Shown piece after piece: positions 52,622 to 62,820 of a DNA stretch of 64,000 nt; the first letter of the stretch is position 1, and each line of letters opens with the position of its first letter. The stretch lies in assembly GCA_963730535.1 (NCBI GenBank), contig CAVSRU010000012.1, forward strand, positions 620,001 to 684,000. The letters run 5' to 3'. Position numbers and translations under genes: made by a program. The notes beneath the pieces are model-generated. The model was not told the origin of the DNA. It was given only the letters and a program-made list of their open reading frames with translations, and ran no database searches. Source of the stretch: DASSUW01 sp963730535. GTDB taxonomy: Bacteria; Actinomycetota; Thermoleophilia; Solirubrobacterales; Solirubrobacteraceae.

Positions 52622-53608
52622 ATGTCGCCCGGGAGATTCGATCGCGCGAGGGAGCAGGGCAAGGCGCGCACCAACGACATCAAGGAGCGCGTTCCCGAGC
52701 TCCGGGAGCGCGGCGCCGAACTGACCGCCCGGAGCGCGGAGGAGCTGCGCACCCGTAGCGCCGAGCTTCGGACCCGTGGCGGCGAGCTGCGCTCGCGCGG
52801 TGCCGAGCTCAGGCGGCAGTACTCGAAGATGGACGTCTCGTGGGCGCGCTGCGGCTACGCCCGAGCGGCCCGCGAGGGCCTGCTGAGCTTCGTGCTCGGG
52901 CCGATGACGGACTACTACCTCCGGCGCCGCACGGTCGGCCGTGAGGTCTTCGACGATCTGACGCCGCCCGTCGTCTTCGTGGCGAACCACTCGAGCCATC
53001 TCGACACGCCGACCATCCTCCGGGCGATCCCGCGCAAGTGGCGCAACCGCACGGCGGTCGCCGCCGCCGCGGACTACTTCTACAAGAAGCGCTGGACCGC
53101 CAACGGCGTCGCGCTGCTCTTCAACACGGTGCCGCTCGGCCGCTCCGGCGGCGGCCTCGCCAACGGGGCGACCGACCACGTCGACCGCCTCATCCGCCAG
53201 CGCTGGAACCTCCTGATGTTCCCCGAGGGCACCCGGTCGCGCGACGGCGAGATCGGCAAGGTCCACTCCGGCGCCGCGGTCATCGCTGCGCACCACGGCG
53301 TCGACATCGTCCCCATCTACGTCAGCGGCACGCACGACGCGATGCCGCCCGGGCAGAACTGGCCGAAGCGCAGGCCCGGCCGCTTCCTCTCGCGCCGCCA
53401 CAAGGTCGAGGTCCGCTTCGGCGCCCCGATCCACTCGCGCGACGAGTCGCAGCGCCGCGAGGTCATGGACGAGGTGCGCGCCTTCTGGGATCGCAAGGGC
53501 CGTCCCGCGGAGGCTGACGCCCCCGTGGCCCCTGCTCACGACGTCCTCGTGATGCACCGCGCGCTGCGCGAGCACGAGGCGCGCGACCGCTCCACCACCG
53601 CCGCCTGA
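52622..53608 (+). CDS. PlsC-type acyltransferase with repetitive helical N-terminus
   Basis: A 328-residue protein. Residues about 20-65 consist of near-repeats of seven (ERGAELTARS, RTRSAELRTR, GGELRSRGAEL), forming a strongly charged amphipathic helix. Then comes the PlsC domain with VANHSSHLDTPT and FPEGTRSRDG (glycerol-phosphate-binding box), and GSGT-like YVSGTHDAMPPG. It would acylate lysophosphatidate or a DHAP-type acceptor at the membrane. Divergent from agpS (64 bp), so an ether-lipid or special-lipid pathway is suggested. ATG 52622 was chosen over the long upstream frame. Confidence 0.88.
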   Translation: MSPGRFDRAREQGKARTNDIKERVPELRERGAELTARSAEELRTRSAELRTRGGELRSRGAELRRQYSKMDVSWARCGYARAAREGLLSFVLGPMTDYYLRRRTVGREVFDDLTPPVVFVANHSSHLDTPTILRAIPRKWRNRTAVAAAADYFYKKRWTANGVALLFNTVPLGRSGGGLANGATDHVDRLIRQRWNLLMFPEGTRSRDGEIGKVHSGAAVIAAHHGVDIVPIYVSGTHDAMPPGQNWPKRRPGRFLSRRHKVEVRFGAPIHSRDESQRREVMDEVRAFWDRKGRPAEADAPVAPAHDVLVMHRALREHEARDRSTTAA

Positions 53609-53638
53609 TTGACCCGCGGCCTCCACCGCGGATACGGT
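53609..53638 (+). promoter_or_regulatory. candidate promoter and operator of the dha-glp operon
   Basis: TTGACC at 53609-53614 and TACGGT at 53633-53638 are separated by 18 bases. Within the spacer CCGCGG at 53614-53619 and 53626-53631 form an inverted repeat with a 6-base centre, a possible repressor site. Downstream, CACTCGG (53641-53647) and CCGAGTG (53662-53668) make a leader hairpin next to the ribosome site GAGGAG. Confidence 0.5.
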
Positions 53639-53679
53639 CTCACTCGGGGGAGTGGCCGGCACCGAGTGGAGGAGCGAGG

Positions 53680-54678
<999 letters not shown>

Positions 54679-54688
54679 GGACGCGGTC

Positions 54689-55327
54689 GTGAGCATCAGC
54701 GCCTCGGACGTCCGCGCCTGGATCGCCCGCTTCGCGGAGGATGTCGGCGAGCACCGCGCCGAGCTGGTCAAGCTCGACACGGCGATCGGCGACGGCGACC
54801 ACGGGACGAACATGGACCGCGGCATGCGCAAGGCCGTCGAGAAGCTCGACAGCCTGGAGGGCGACGACATCGGCGCCCTCCTGAAGGCGGTCGGCATGGC
54901 CTTGGTGTCGAGCGTCGGCGGCGCCGCCGGGCCGCTGTACGGGACGCTGTTCCTCCAGATGGGCACGGCCAGCGCCGGCCGCGACGAGCTCGACCTCGCC
55001 GGCTGGGCCGATGCCCTGGAGGCCGGCGTCAAGGGCGTCCAGGCCCGCGGCAAGGCGGAGCCGGGCGACAAGACGATGGTCGACGCACTGCTGCCGGCGG
55101 TGGCGGCGCTGCGTGAGGCGGAGGCCGACGGTGCAGCGCTCGACGATGCGCTGCGCCGCTCGGCCGACGCCGCTGAGGAGGGCATGCGCGCGACGATCCC
55201 GCTCGAGGCCCGCAAGGGGCGCGCAAGCTATCTCGGGCCTCGCAGCGCCGGGCACCAGGACCCCGGCGCCACGTCCACCCATCTCCTGCTGAGCGCCGCG
55301 TCGGCGGCGTTCGGCGGGGTTGAGTAG
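54689..55327 (+). CDS. dhaL: dihydroxyacetone kinase subunit DhaL
   Basis: A 212-residue ADP-binding subunit. The Mg/ADP motif is DTAIGDGDHGTNM with Asp30, Asp35 and Asp37; GGAAGPLYGTLFLQMG and GDKTMVDALLPAVAAL are family hallmarks, and the C-terminal GPRSAGHQDPGATSTHLLL closes the nucleotide pocket. In PTS-type enzymes DhaL holds ADP permanently as cofactor. The GTG start follows dhaK by 10 bp. Confidence 0.95.
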   Translation: MSISASDVRAWIARFAEDVGEHRAELVKLDTAIGDGDHGTNMDRGMRKAVEKLDSLEGDDIGALLKAVGMALVSSVGGAAGPLYGTLFLQMGTASAGRDELDLAGWADALEAGVKGVQARGKAEPGDKTMVDALLPAVAALREAEADGAALDDALRRSADAAEEGMRATIPLEARKGRASYLGPRSAGHQDPGATSTHLLLSAASAAFGGVE

Positions 55328-55373
55328 TGTCCCGCACAGTCGGGGTCAATTGCATGGAGGAGGAGGGAAGCTC

Positions 55374-56090
55374 TTGAGCATCTTCGGCGCAGAGGTGATC
55401 GGTACCGGTCTCCTGATCCTGCTGGGCGACGGCGTGGTGGCGGCGGTGCTGCTGAACCACTCCAAGGCTCAGAACGGGGGCTGGATCGTCATCACCTGGG
55501 GTTGGGCGATGGCCGTCATGGTGGCCGTCTTCGCGGTCGGCCAGTTCAGCGGCGCGCATCTCAACCCGGCGATCACGATCGGGTTCGCCCTCGAGGGCCG
55601 GACCGAGTGGGGTGATGTCCCCGAGTATCTAGCCGGGGAGTTCGTCGGCGCGTTCATCGGCGCGACGCTCGTCTGGCTGTCATATCTCGACCACTGGCGC
55701 GAGACCGAGGATCCAGGCCTCAAGCTGGCCGTGTTCTGCACCGCGCCCGCGATCCGCAACCCGATCTCCAACATCATCACCGAGGTCGTCGGGACGTTCG
55801 TGCTCGTGTTCGGCGTCATGGCGTTCTTCGCCGACGAGGCGACGGCGGCCACGGGTCTCGGAGGCCTGCTGGTCGGCCTGCTGGTGCTCGGGATCGGCCT
55901 TTCGCTAGGCGGGCCGACCGGCTATGCAATCAACCCGGCACGCGACCTAGGCCCGCGCATCATCCACGCCATCCTGCCGATTCCCGGCAAGGGCGGCTCG
56001 GACTGGGGTTACTCCTGGGTGCCGGTGGTGGGGCCGCTGATCGGCTGCGCCCTCGCGGCCGCCGCGTTCTCGGCCTTCTATCCGGGCTGA
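55374..56090 (+). CDS. glpF: glycerol facilitator / aquaglyceroporin
   Basis: A 238-residue MIP channel. The two NPA boxes are GAHLNPAITIGFAL and YAINPARDLGPR; the Asp after the second NPA box and the G-x-R pattern fit glycerol-conducting members. Six membrane helices are evident. A TTG at 55374 is taken as start since GGAGGAGGG lies 6 bases before it (MSIFGAEVIG). It would bring glycerol across the membrane for GlpK. Confidence 0.93.
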   Translation: MSIFGAEVIGTGLLILLGDGVVAAVLLNHSKAQNGGWIVITWGWAMAVMVAVFAVGQFSGAHLNPAITIGFALEGRTEWGDVPEYLAGEFVGAFIGATLVWLSYLDHWRETEDPGLKLAVFCTAPAIRNPISNIITEVVGTFVLVFGVMAFFADEATAATGLGGLLVGLLVLGIGLSLGGPTGYAINPARDLGPRIIHAILPIPGKGGSDWGYSWVPVVGPLIGCALAAAAFSAFYPG

Positions 56091-56123
56091 GCGCCAACCA
56101 CTGAGAGATCGAGAGGACACTTT

Positions 56124-57643
56124 ATGGCGAAGTACGCGGCAGCGATCGACCAGGGCACCACCAGCACGCGATGCATGATCTTCGACCACGGCGGCCAGGT
56201 GGTCAGCGTCGCGCAGAAGGAGCACGAGCAGATCTATCCCAAGCCGGGCTGGGTCGAGCACGACGCCGCCGAGGTCTGGGCGCGCACCAACGAGGTCATC
56301 GGCGAGGCGATGGATTCGGCGGGCGCGACCGCCGACGACATCGCGGGCGTCGGCATCACCAACCAGCGCGAGACCGCGCTGGTGTGGGACCGCACCACCG
56401 GCGAGCCGATCATGAACGCGCTCGTGTGGCAGGACACGCGCACCGACCAGCCTTGTGGACGAGTACTCGCGCGACGGCGGCCAGGCCCGCTTCCAGGAGA
56501 AGGTCGGCCTGCCGCTGGCGACCTACTTCTCCGGGCCCGAAGATCCGCTGGATCCTCGACAACGTCGAGGGCGCCGCCGGACGCGCCGACTCCGGCGACC
56601 TGCTGTTCGGGAACATGGACACCTGGCTGATCTGGAACCTCACCGGAGGCACCGAACGGCGGGCTCCACATCACCGACGTCACGAACGCCAGCCGCACGA
56701 TGCTGATGGACCTCAAGACCCTGGACTGGGACCAGGAGGTCATGGACGTCATGGGCGTCCCTCGGGCGATGCTGCCGGAGATCAAGGCGTCCAGCGAGGT
56801 CTACGGCGAGGTCAGTCCGCGGGCGCGCTGACCGGGCGTGCCGATCGCCGGCGACCTCGGCGACCAGCAGGCGGCGACGTTCGGCCAGACGTGCTTCGCG
56901 GTCGGCGAGGCCAAGAACACGTACGGCACCGGCAACTTCCTCCTGCTCAACACCGGCACGGAGCGCGGTGCACGTCGAAGTCGGGCCTGCTGACGACCGT
57001 CGGCTACAAGATCGGCGACCAGCCCGCGATCTACTGCCTCGAGGGCTCGATCGCGATCACGGGCGCGCTCGTGCAGTGGCTGCGCGACAACCTCAAGATG
57101 ATCAAGGCGGCGCCCGAGGTCGAGGAGCTCGCGCAGTCGGTCGACGACAACGGCGGCTGCTACATCGTGCCCGCGTTCTCGGGCCTGTTCGCGCCGTACT
57201 GGAAGTCGAACGCGCGCGGCGTGGTCGCGGGCCTGACCCGCTACGTCAACGCCGGCCACATCGCCCGCGCGACGCTGGAGGCGACCGCCTACCAGAGCCG
57301 CGAGGTGGTCGAGGCGATGAACGCCGACTCGGGCGTCGACCTCGAGTCGCTGAAGGTCGACGGCGGCATGGTCGGCAACGACCTGCTGATGCAGTTCCAG
57401 GCCGACCTGCTCGGCGTGCCGGTGATCCGCCCGAAGGTGCCGGAGACGACGTCGCTCGGCGCGGCCTACGCGGCCGGCCTCGCGACGGGCTTCTGGGCCG
57501 AGGTCGAGGACCTGCGCGAGAACTGGGTCGAGGACAAGCGCTGGGAGCCGTCGATGGACCCCGGCACCCGGGACGAGTACTACAGGTTCTGGAAGAAGGC
57601 GGTGACGCGGACCTTCGACTGGTTCGACGCCGACGAGTCCTGA
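56124..57643 (+). pseudogene. glpK: glycerol kinase, interrupted by a cluster of apparent single-base insertions
   Basis: Merged across frames this is a standard GlpK of about 500 residues: AAIDQGTTSTRCMIFDHGG, ITNQRETALVWDR, GLHITDVTNASRTMLMD, GDLGDQQAATFGQTCF and SLKVDGGMVGNDLLMQ are all recognisable. The frame breaks near 56451 (extra C), 56539 (G), 56654 (G), about 56818, 56835 (G), 56967 (G) and 56974 (G); nearly all are corrected by removing one base. The first 325 and last about 670 bases are intact. As given no full-length kinase is made. The tight cluster in an otherwise intact operon suggests sequence error, or recent loss of function. Confidence 0.88.
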
Positions 57644-57650
57644 GACCACC

Positions 57651-58661
57651 ATGAACGCTGGCGAGCTGCCTCCCGACCCCGACCGCAACCTCGCGCTGGA
57701 GCTGGTGCGGGCGACGGAGGCAGCCGCGATGGCCGCGGCCCGGTTCATGGGCCGCGGCGACAAGGAGAAGGTCGACCAGGCCGCGGTCGACGCGATGCGC
57801 CCGGTGCTGGGCTCGGTCGCGATGGACGGCGTCGTCGTGATCGGCGAGGGCGAGAAGGACGAGGCCCCGATGCTCTTCAACGGGGAGCGCGTGGGCAGCG
57901 GCGTGCCGCCGGCGGTCGACGTCGCGGTCGACCCCGTCGACGGGACGACGCTCACCGCCAAGTCCCTGCCCGACGCCCTCGCCGTGCTCGCGCTGTCCGA
58001 GCGCGGGACGATGTTCGACCCCGGCCCGTGCGTCTACATGGAGAAGCTGGCGGTGGCCGGGGACCTGCGGGACGTCGTGGACTTCGAGGCGCCGGTGGCC
58101 GACACGATCGCCCGCATCGCCCAGGCGAGGGGCAAGCTGGCGACGGACGTGACGGTCGCGATCCTCGACCGTCCACGCCACAAGGACCTCGTCGCCGAGG
58201 TGCTCGCGACCGGGGCCAGGATCAAGTTCATGCTCGACGGCGACGTCGCGGGCGCCATCTTGGCCGCCGACGAGGAGTCGACGGTCGACCTGCTGATCGG
58301 CATCGGCGGCACCCCCGAGGGCGTGATCGCGGCCTGCGCGCTCAAGTGCATCGACGGGGCGCTGTTCGGGCGCCTGTACCCGCGCGACGAGACCGAGCGG
58401 GCAGCGGCGATCGAGCAGGGATACGACCTCGACCGCATCCTCACGATCGACGACCTGGTGTCCGGCGAGAACGTGTTCTTCGCCGCCACCGGCGTCACCG
58501 ACGGCGAGCTGCTGCGGGGCGTGCGCTACGGGCCGCGGCGCGTGCGGACGCAGTCGCTGTCGATGCGCTCGCGCTCGGGCGCGGTGCGGGTCATCGACGG
58601 GCGCCACCACACGGAGCGCTCGAACCTCATCCGCACACCCGCGGGCCTGCCGGGCCAATAG
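57651..58661 (+). CDS. glpX: class II fructose-1,6-bisphosphatase
   Basis: A 336-residue GlpX enzyme. GEGEKDEAPMLFNGERVGSG and VDVAVDPVDGTTLTA carry the metal-binding acids, and LIGIGGTPEGVIAACALKCI is typical. It dephosphorylates fructose-1,6-bisphosphate for gluconeogenesis from glycerol-derived triose phosphates. It starts 7 bp after glpK; a glpF-glpK-glpX order is also known in enterobacteria. Confidence 0.95.
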   Translation: MNAGELPPDPDRNLALELVRATEAAAMAAARFMGRGDKEKVDQAAVDAMRPVLGSVAMDGVVVIGEGEKDEAPMLFNGERVGSGVPPAVDVAVDPVDGTTLTAKSLPDALAVLALSERGTMFDPGPCVYMEKLAVAGDLRDVVDFEAPVADTIARIAQARGKLATDVTVAILDRPRHKDLVAEVLATGARIKFMLDGDVAGAILAADEESTVDLLIGIGGTPEGVIAACALKCIDGALFGRLYPRDETERAAAIEQGYDLDRILTIDDLVSGENVFFAATGVTDGELLRGVRYGPRRVRTQSLSMRSRSGAVRVIDGRHHTERSNLIRTPAGLPGQ

Positions 58662-58673
58662 CATTCACAGGAC

Positions 58674-61565
58674 GTGACCCAGCTCCAGGCTGACGTCCTC
58701 GTGATCGGTGGTGGCGCCACGGGCGCCGGCGTCGCGTGGGACGCCGCGCTGCGCGGCTTCGACACCGTGCTGGTCGAGCGCCGCGACCTCGCCGAGGGGA
58801 CGAGCGGGCGCTTCCACGGCCTGCTGCACTCGGGCGGCCGCTACGTCGTCAAGGACCCGGTCGCGGCCGAGGAGTGCGTGGTCGAGAACGCGATCCTGCG
58901 CCGCGTGATCGGAGACTGCATCGAGGACACGGGCGGGCTGTTCGTCACGACGCCCGACGACGATCCCGCGTACGGCGACCAGTTCCTCGAGGGCTGCCGC
59001 AAGGCCCAGCTGCCGACCGAGGAGATCGACGTCGCCGAGGCGCTGCGCCGCGAGCCCCGCCTCAACCCGGGGATCCGGCGCGCGTTCACCGTGCCGGACG
59101 CGGCGATCGACGCGTGGAAGACCGTGTGGTCGTTCGCGCGCGGGGCGGCGGCCCACGGGGCGAGGATCCTGACCTACCACCGCGTGGTGGACCTGCACAC
59201 GTCCGGCGGCGCGGTGACGGGCGCTCGCCTGCGCAACGAGCTCACCGGCGAGGAGCTCGACATCGAGGCCGGCTTCACGCTCAACGCCTCCGGCGCCTGG
59301 GCGGCGCAGATCCTGCACATGGCCGGCATCGAGGACGTCGGCGTCGTGCCGGGCAAGGGGATCATGATCGCCATGAACCACCGGCTCGTGAACACGGTGA
59401 TCAACCGCTGCACGATGCCGGCCGACGGCGACATCCTCGTCCCGGTGCGGACGGTGAGCATCATCGGCACGACCGACATCCACGCCGCCGATCCGGACGA
59501 GATCCCTGTCACCCAGGCCGAGGTCGACCAGATGCTCGATGACGGCGAGCGCCTGGTCCCCGGCTTCCGGGAGGCCCGGGCGCTGCGCGTCTGGGCCGGC
59601 GTGAGGCCGCTGTTCCAGGACGCGCGGGCGGGCGAGGTGACCGACACGCGCGACGTCAGCCGCACGCACGCGGTGGTCGACCATCGCGAGCGCGACGGCA
59701 TCGACGGCCTGCTCACGATGTCGGGCGGCAAGCTGACGACGCTGCGCCTGATGGCGCAGGACCTGGTCGATGCGATGTGCGCCCAGCTCGGCACCGAGCG
59801 GCCGTGCCGGACGGAGGAGGAGCGACCTCCCGGCAACGAGGACGGCGAGCCGTACCGCATCGGCTCGCGCCTGCGCCGGCGGGAGGAGAGGCTCCAGGAG
59901 GAGCAGCTCATCTGCGAGTGCGAGCTGATCGGCCGCAGCACGCTCGAGCAAGCGATGCGCGAGCGCGGCACCATCAATCTCGACGACATCCGGCGCCAGC
60001 TTCGCCTCGGCATGGGGCCGTGCCAGGGCGGCTTCTGCATCTACCGCGCCACCGGGATCCTCCACACCACCGACCGCCTCGACGGCGCGGCCGCGAGCGC
60101 CGCGCTGCTCGGCTTCCTCCAGGAGCGCTGGAAGGGCGTGTGGCCGATCCTCTACGGCGACCAGCTGCGCCAGGCGCGGCTCGACGACTGGATCTTCCAG
60201 GGGCTGCTCGACGTCGAGCACCTGCCGGCCGAGCTAGGCGAAGCCGGCGGCGAGGAGCGTGACAGGTGTGCTGGCGTGAGCCATCACGACGTCGTCGTCG
60301 TCGGGACCGGGCTGGCCGGCCTGACGGCCGCGGTGCGGCTGGCAGAGGGTGGCGCGCGCGTGCTCGTGCTCGCCAAGGGCGTCGGCGCGACGCACCTCAG
60401 CCCGGGCACGATCGACGTGCTCGGATACGCGCCGGAACGCGTGGAGCGGCCCGCCGAGGCACTCGGCCCGCTGCTCGAGGCGCAGCCGGGCCATCCGTAC
60501 GCGCACGTCGGGGCCGACGGCGTCGCGGCGGCGGTCGCCTGGCTCAAGGACCGCGTGGCGAACGGCTCGCTGGCGCCGTATGCCTACGCCGGCGGCGTCG
60601 AGGAGAACCTGCTCCTCCCCACCGCGGTCGGCGTCCCGCGCCCGTCGGCCGTGGTGCCGGAGACGATGGCGGGCGGCGACCTGCGCCGCGGCGACCCCGT
60701 CTGCGTGGTCGGCTTCAGCGCGCTGAAGGACTTCCACGCGGCGCTGCTGGCCGACAACCTCGAGCGGGCGGGCCTGGGCGTGAAGGCCCGGGCGGTCGAG
60801 CTCGACGTGCGTCCCGAGGGGCGGATCGACGCGAACGCGCTCAGCTTCGCGCGTGCCTTCGAGGACGAGGCGTTCCGCAACGCGGTCGTGGCCCAAGTGG
60901 CGGCCCGCATCCGAGCGGACGAGCGTGCGGCGTTCCCGGCGGTGCTGGGCATCGCTGACCCGCACGGCGTCTGGGCCGCGGTCGAGCACGGACTCGGCCG
61001 CCCGGCCTTCGAGGTCCCCACGCTGCCGCCGTCGGTCCCTGGCATGCGCCTGTTCGCGATCCTGCGCACGGCGTTGCGACGCGCCGGCGGGTCCGTGGTG
61101 CTCAACAACGTGGTGACCGGCGCCGACCAGACGGGCGGGCGCGTGACCGCGCTGCGCACTCGCGTCGGGCTGCGGGAGGAGCGCCGCGGCGCGGACTGGG
61201 TCGTGCTCGCCACCGGCGGCTTCGCCTCCGGCGGGCTCGCCCTCGACTCGAGCTGGGCTGCCCGCGAGACGGCGCTCGGGCTGCCGGTCGCCGGCGTCCC
61301 CGCCCCGGGCGAGGAGCGCTTCCGGCCCGGCTACTTCGAGGACCATCCGATGGCTCGCGCGGGCGTCGCCGTGGACCGCGAGCTGCGCCCCGTCGACGCG
61401 GGCGGCGAGCGGGTCCTGGAGAACGTGGTGGTGGCGGGGGCCACGCTGGCCGGCGCCGAGCCATGGCGCGAGAAGTCCGGCGACGGGCTGAGCCTCGCGA
61501 CCGGCCACCGGGCCGCCGAGCTCGTGCTCGCCGCCTCGACACCGGCCGCCACGGTGGGGAGCTGA
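58674..61565 (+). CDS. fused GlpA-GlpB glycerol-3-phosphate dehydrogenase subunits
   Basis: One 963-residue frame. Residues 1 to about 534 are GlpA: FAD loop VLVIGGGATGAGVAWDAALR, GRFHGLLHSGGRYVVKD, MSGGKLTTLRLMAQDLVD, and the BFD-type [2Fe-2S] domain with ICECELIGRS and GPCQGGFC. From about 535 is GlpB, with a second dinucleotide loop VVVVGTGLAGLTAAVRLAEG, then LSPGTIDVLGY and the C-terminal EKSGDGLSLATGH. Both parts are near the lengths of separate subunits. An in-frame GTG at 60276 could also start a free GlpB. With GlpC it oxidises G3P to DHAP and reduces the quinone pool. Confidence 0.9.
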   Translation: MTQLQADVLVIGGGATGAGVAWDAALRGFDTVLVERRDLAEGTSGRFHGLLHSGGRYVVKDPVAAEECVVENAILRRVIGDCIEDTGGLFVTTPDDDPAYGDQFLEGCRKAQLPTEEIDVAEALRREPRLNPGIRRAFTVPDAAIDAWKTVWSFARGAAAHGARILTYHRVVDLHTSGGAVTGARLRNELTGEELDIEAGFTLNASGAWAAQILHMAGIEDVGVVPGKGIMIAMNHRLVNTVINRCTMPADGDILVPVRTVSIIGTTDIHAADPDEIPVTQAEVDQMLDDGERLVPGFREARALRVWAGVRPLFQDARAGEVTDTRDVSRTHAVVDHRERDGIDGLLTMSGGKLTTLRLMAQDLVDAMCAQLGTERPCRTEEERPPGNEDGEPYRIGSRLRRREERLQEEQLICECELIGRSTLEQAMRERGTINLDDIRRQLRLGMGPCQGGFCIYRATGILHTTDRLDGAAASAALLGFLQERWKGVWPILYGDQLRQARLDDWIFQGLLDVEHLPAELGEAGGEERDRCAGVSHHDVVVVGTGLAGLTAAVRLAEGGARVLVLAKGVGATHLSPGTIDVLGYAPERVERPAEALGPLLEAQPGHPYAHVGADGVAAAVAWLKDRVANGSLAPYAYAGGVEENLLLPTAVGVPRPSAVVPETMAGGDLRRGDPVCVVGFSALKDFHAALLADNLERAGLGVKARAVELDVRPEGRIDANALSFARAFEDEAFRNAVVAQVAARIRADERAAFPAVLGIADPHGVWAAVEHGLGRPAFEVPTLPPSVPGMRLFAILRTALRRAGGSVVLNNVVTGADQTGGRVTALRTRVGLREERRGADWVVLATGGFASGGLALDSSWAARETALGLPVAGVPAPGEERFRPGYFEDHPMARAGVAVDRELRPVDAGGERVLENVVVAGATLAGAEPWREKSGDGLSLATGHRAAELVLAASTPAATVGS

Positions 61566-61571
61566 TCGGGC

Positions 61572-62813
61572 ATGGCGCTCCACGAAGGCCACGACGTCCT
61601 CGGCCCACTGCTCATGCGCGGGTCGCTCGACCACTGCGTCAAGTGCACGATCTGCGAGACGTACTGCCCGGTCTCCAACGTGACGCCGCTGTTCGGAGGC
61701 CCCAAGTACAGCGGCCCGCAGGCCGAGCGCTTCCGGGTCGACGACGAGCCGTCCGCCGACTCGTCAGTGAACTACTGCTCCGGCTGCGGCATCTGCACGC
61801 AGGTGTGCCCGCAGGGCGTGCACATCGCCGAGATCAACACCCAGGCGAAGGCCAAGTACGGCGAGACCCACGGCGTCCCGGTGCGCGACCGCATCCTCGC
61901 CCGGCCGACGCTCGCCGGGCGGCTGGGCACGCCTGCAGCACCGCTCGCGAACTGGTCGCTGCGCAACCGGCTGCTGCGGCTGGCGATCGAGCGGATCATC
62001 GGCATCCATCACCGCGCCCCGATGCCGACGTTCGCCGGCCGGACCTTCCAGCGCGCCTCACGGCGGCACGTGTCGCCGCCGGCGGACCGCCGCGTTGCGT
62101 TCTTCCACGGCTGCGGGACCAACTACTACGAGCCGCGGCTGGGCGAGATGACCGTCGCGCTGCTCGAGCACAACGGGATCGCCGTCGACGTCCCCAAGCA
62201 GGACTGCTGCGGCCTGCCGCTCCAGTCGAACGGGCTGTTCGACGACGCGCGCGGCTACGTGCACCGGCTGGCGAAGCGGCTCGCGCCGTTCGCGCGCGAC
62301 GGCGTGGACATCGTCGGGACGTCGACCAGCTGCACGCTGATGCTCAAGCGTGAGGCGCTCGAGATCCTCGGGATGGACGACGACCCCGACCTCCGCGCCG
62401 TGTCCGGGCGCGTGTTCGACATCTGCGAGTACCTGCTCGCCATGCACGAGCGGGGCGAGCTCAAGACCGACTTCCAGCCGGTGCCGGAGACCGTCGTGTA
62501 CCACGCCCCGTGCCAGCAGCAGGGTCACGGCGTCGGCAAGCCGGCGCTCGACCTGATGGCGCTCGTGCCGGAGCTGCGCGTGGTCGAGAGCGAGGCGAAC
62601 TGCTGCGGGGTCGCCGGCACGTACGGGCTCAAGCGCGAGAAGTACGACATCGCGATGAAGGTCGGCGCCGGGCTGTTCGAGCAGATCGCCGAGACCGCTC
62701 CCGACCGCGCCGTCTGCGACTCGGAGACCTGCCGCTGGCAGATCGAGCACGCGACGCGCGTGTCGACGGTGCACCCGGTCGAGGTGCTCCACCGCGCGTC
62801 GGGCCTCGCCTGA
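61572..62813 (+). CDS. glpC: anaerobic glycerol-3-phosphate dehydrogenase subunit C
   Basis: A 413-residue iron-sulfur protein. Two 4Fe-4S sites are CVKCTICETYCP (22-33) and CSGCGICTQVCP (69-80). Two CCG domains follow, with QDCCGLPLQSNG and EANCCGVAGTYG. These domains pass electrons from GlpAB to menaquinone at the membrane. It starts 6 bp after glpAB, completing the three-subunit enzyme, which here works from two polypeptides. Confidence 0.95.
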   Translation: MALHEGHDVLGPLLMRGSLDHCVKCTICETYCPVSNVTPLFGGPKYSGPQAERFRVDDEPSADSSVNYCSGCGICTQVCPQGVHIAEINTQAKAKYGETHGVPVRDRILARPTLAGRLGTPAAPLANWSLRNRLLRLAIERIIGIHHRAPMPTFAGRTFQRASRRHVSPPADRRVAFFHGCGTNYYEPRLGEMTVALLEHNGIAVDVPKQDCCGLPLQSNGLFDDARGYVHRLAKRLAPFARDGVDIVGTSTSCTLMLKREALEILGMDDDPDLRAVSGRVFDICEYLLAMHERGELKTDFQPVPETVVYHAPCQQQGHGVGKPALDLMALVPELRVVESEANCCGVAGTYGLKREKYDIAMKVGAGLFEQIAETAPDRAVCDSETCRWQIEHATRVSTVHPVEVLHRASGLA

Positions 62814-62820
62814 GCACCCC

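Noticed and set aside
56124..57643. Programmed frameshifting in glpK
   Set aside because: About seven shifts at unrelated sites without slippery sequences cannot be a programmed mechanism; error or decay is simpler.
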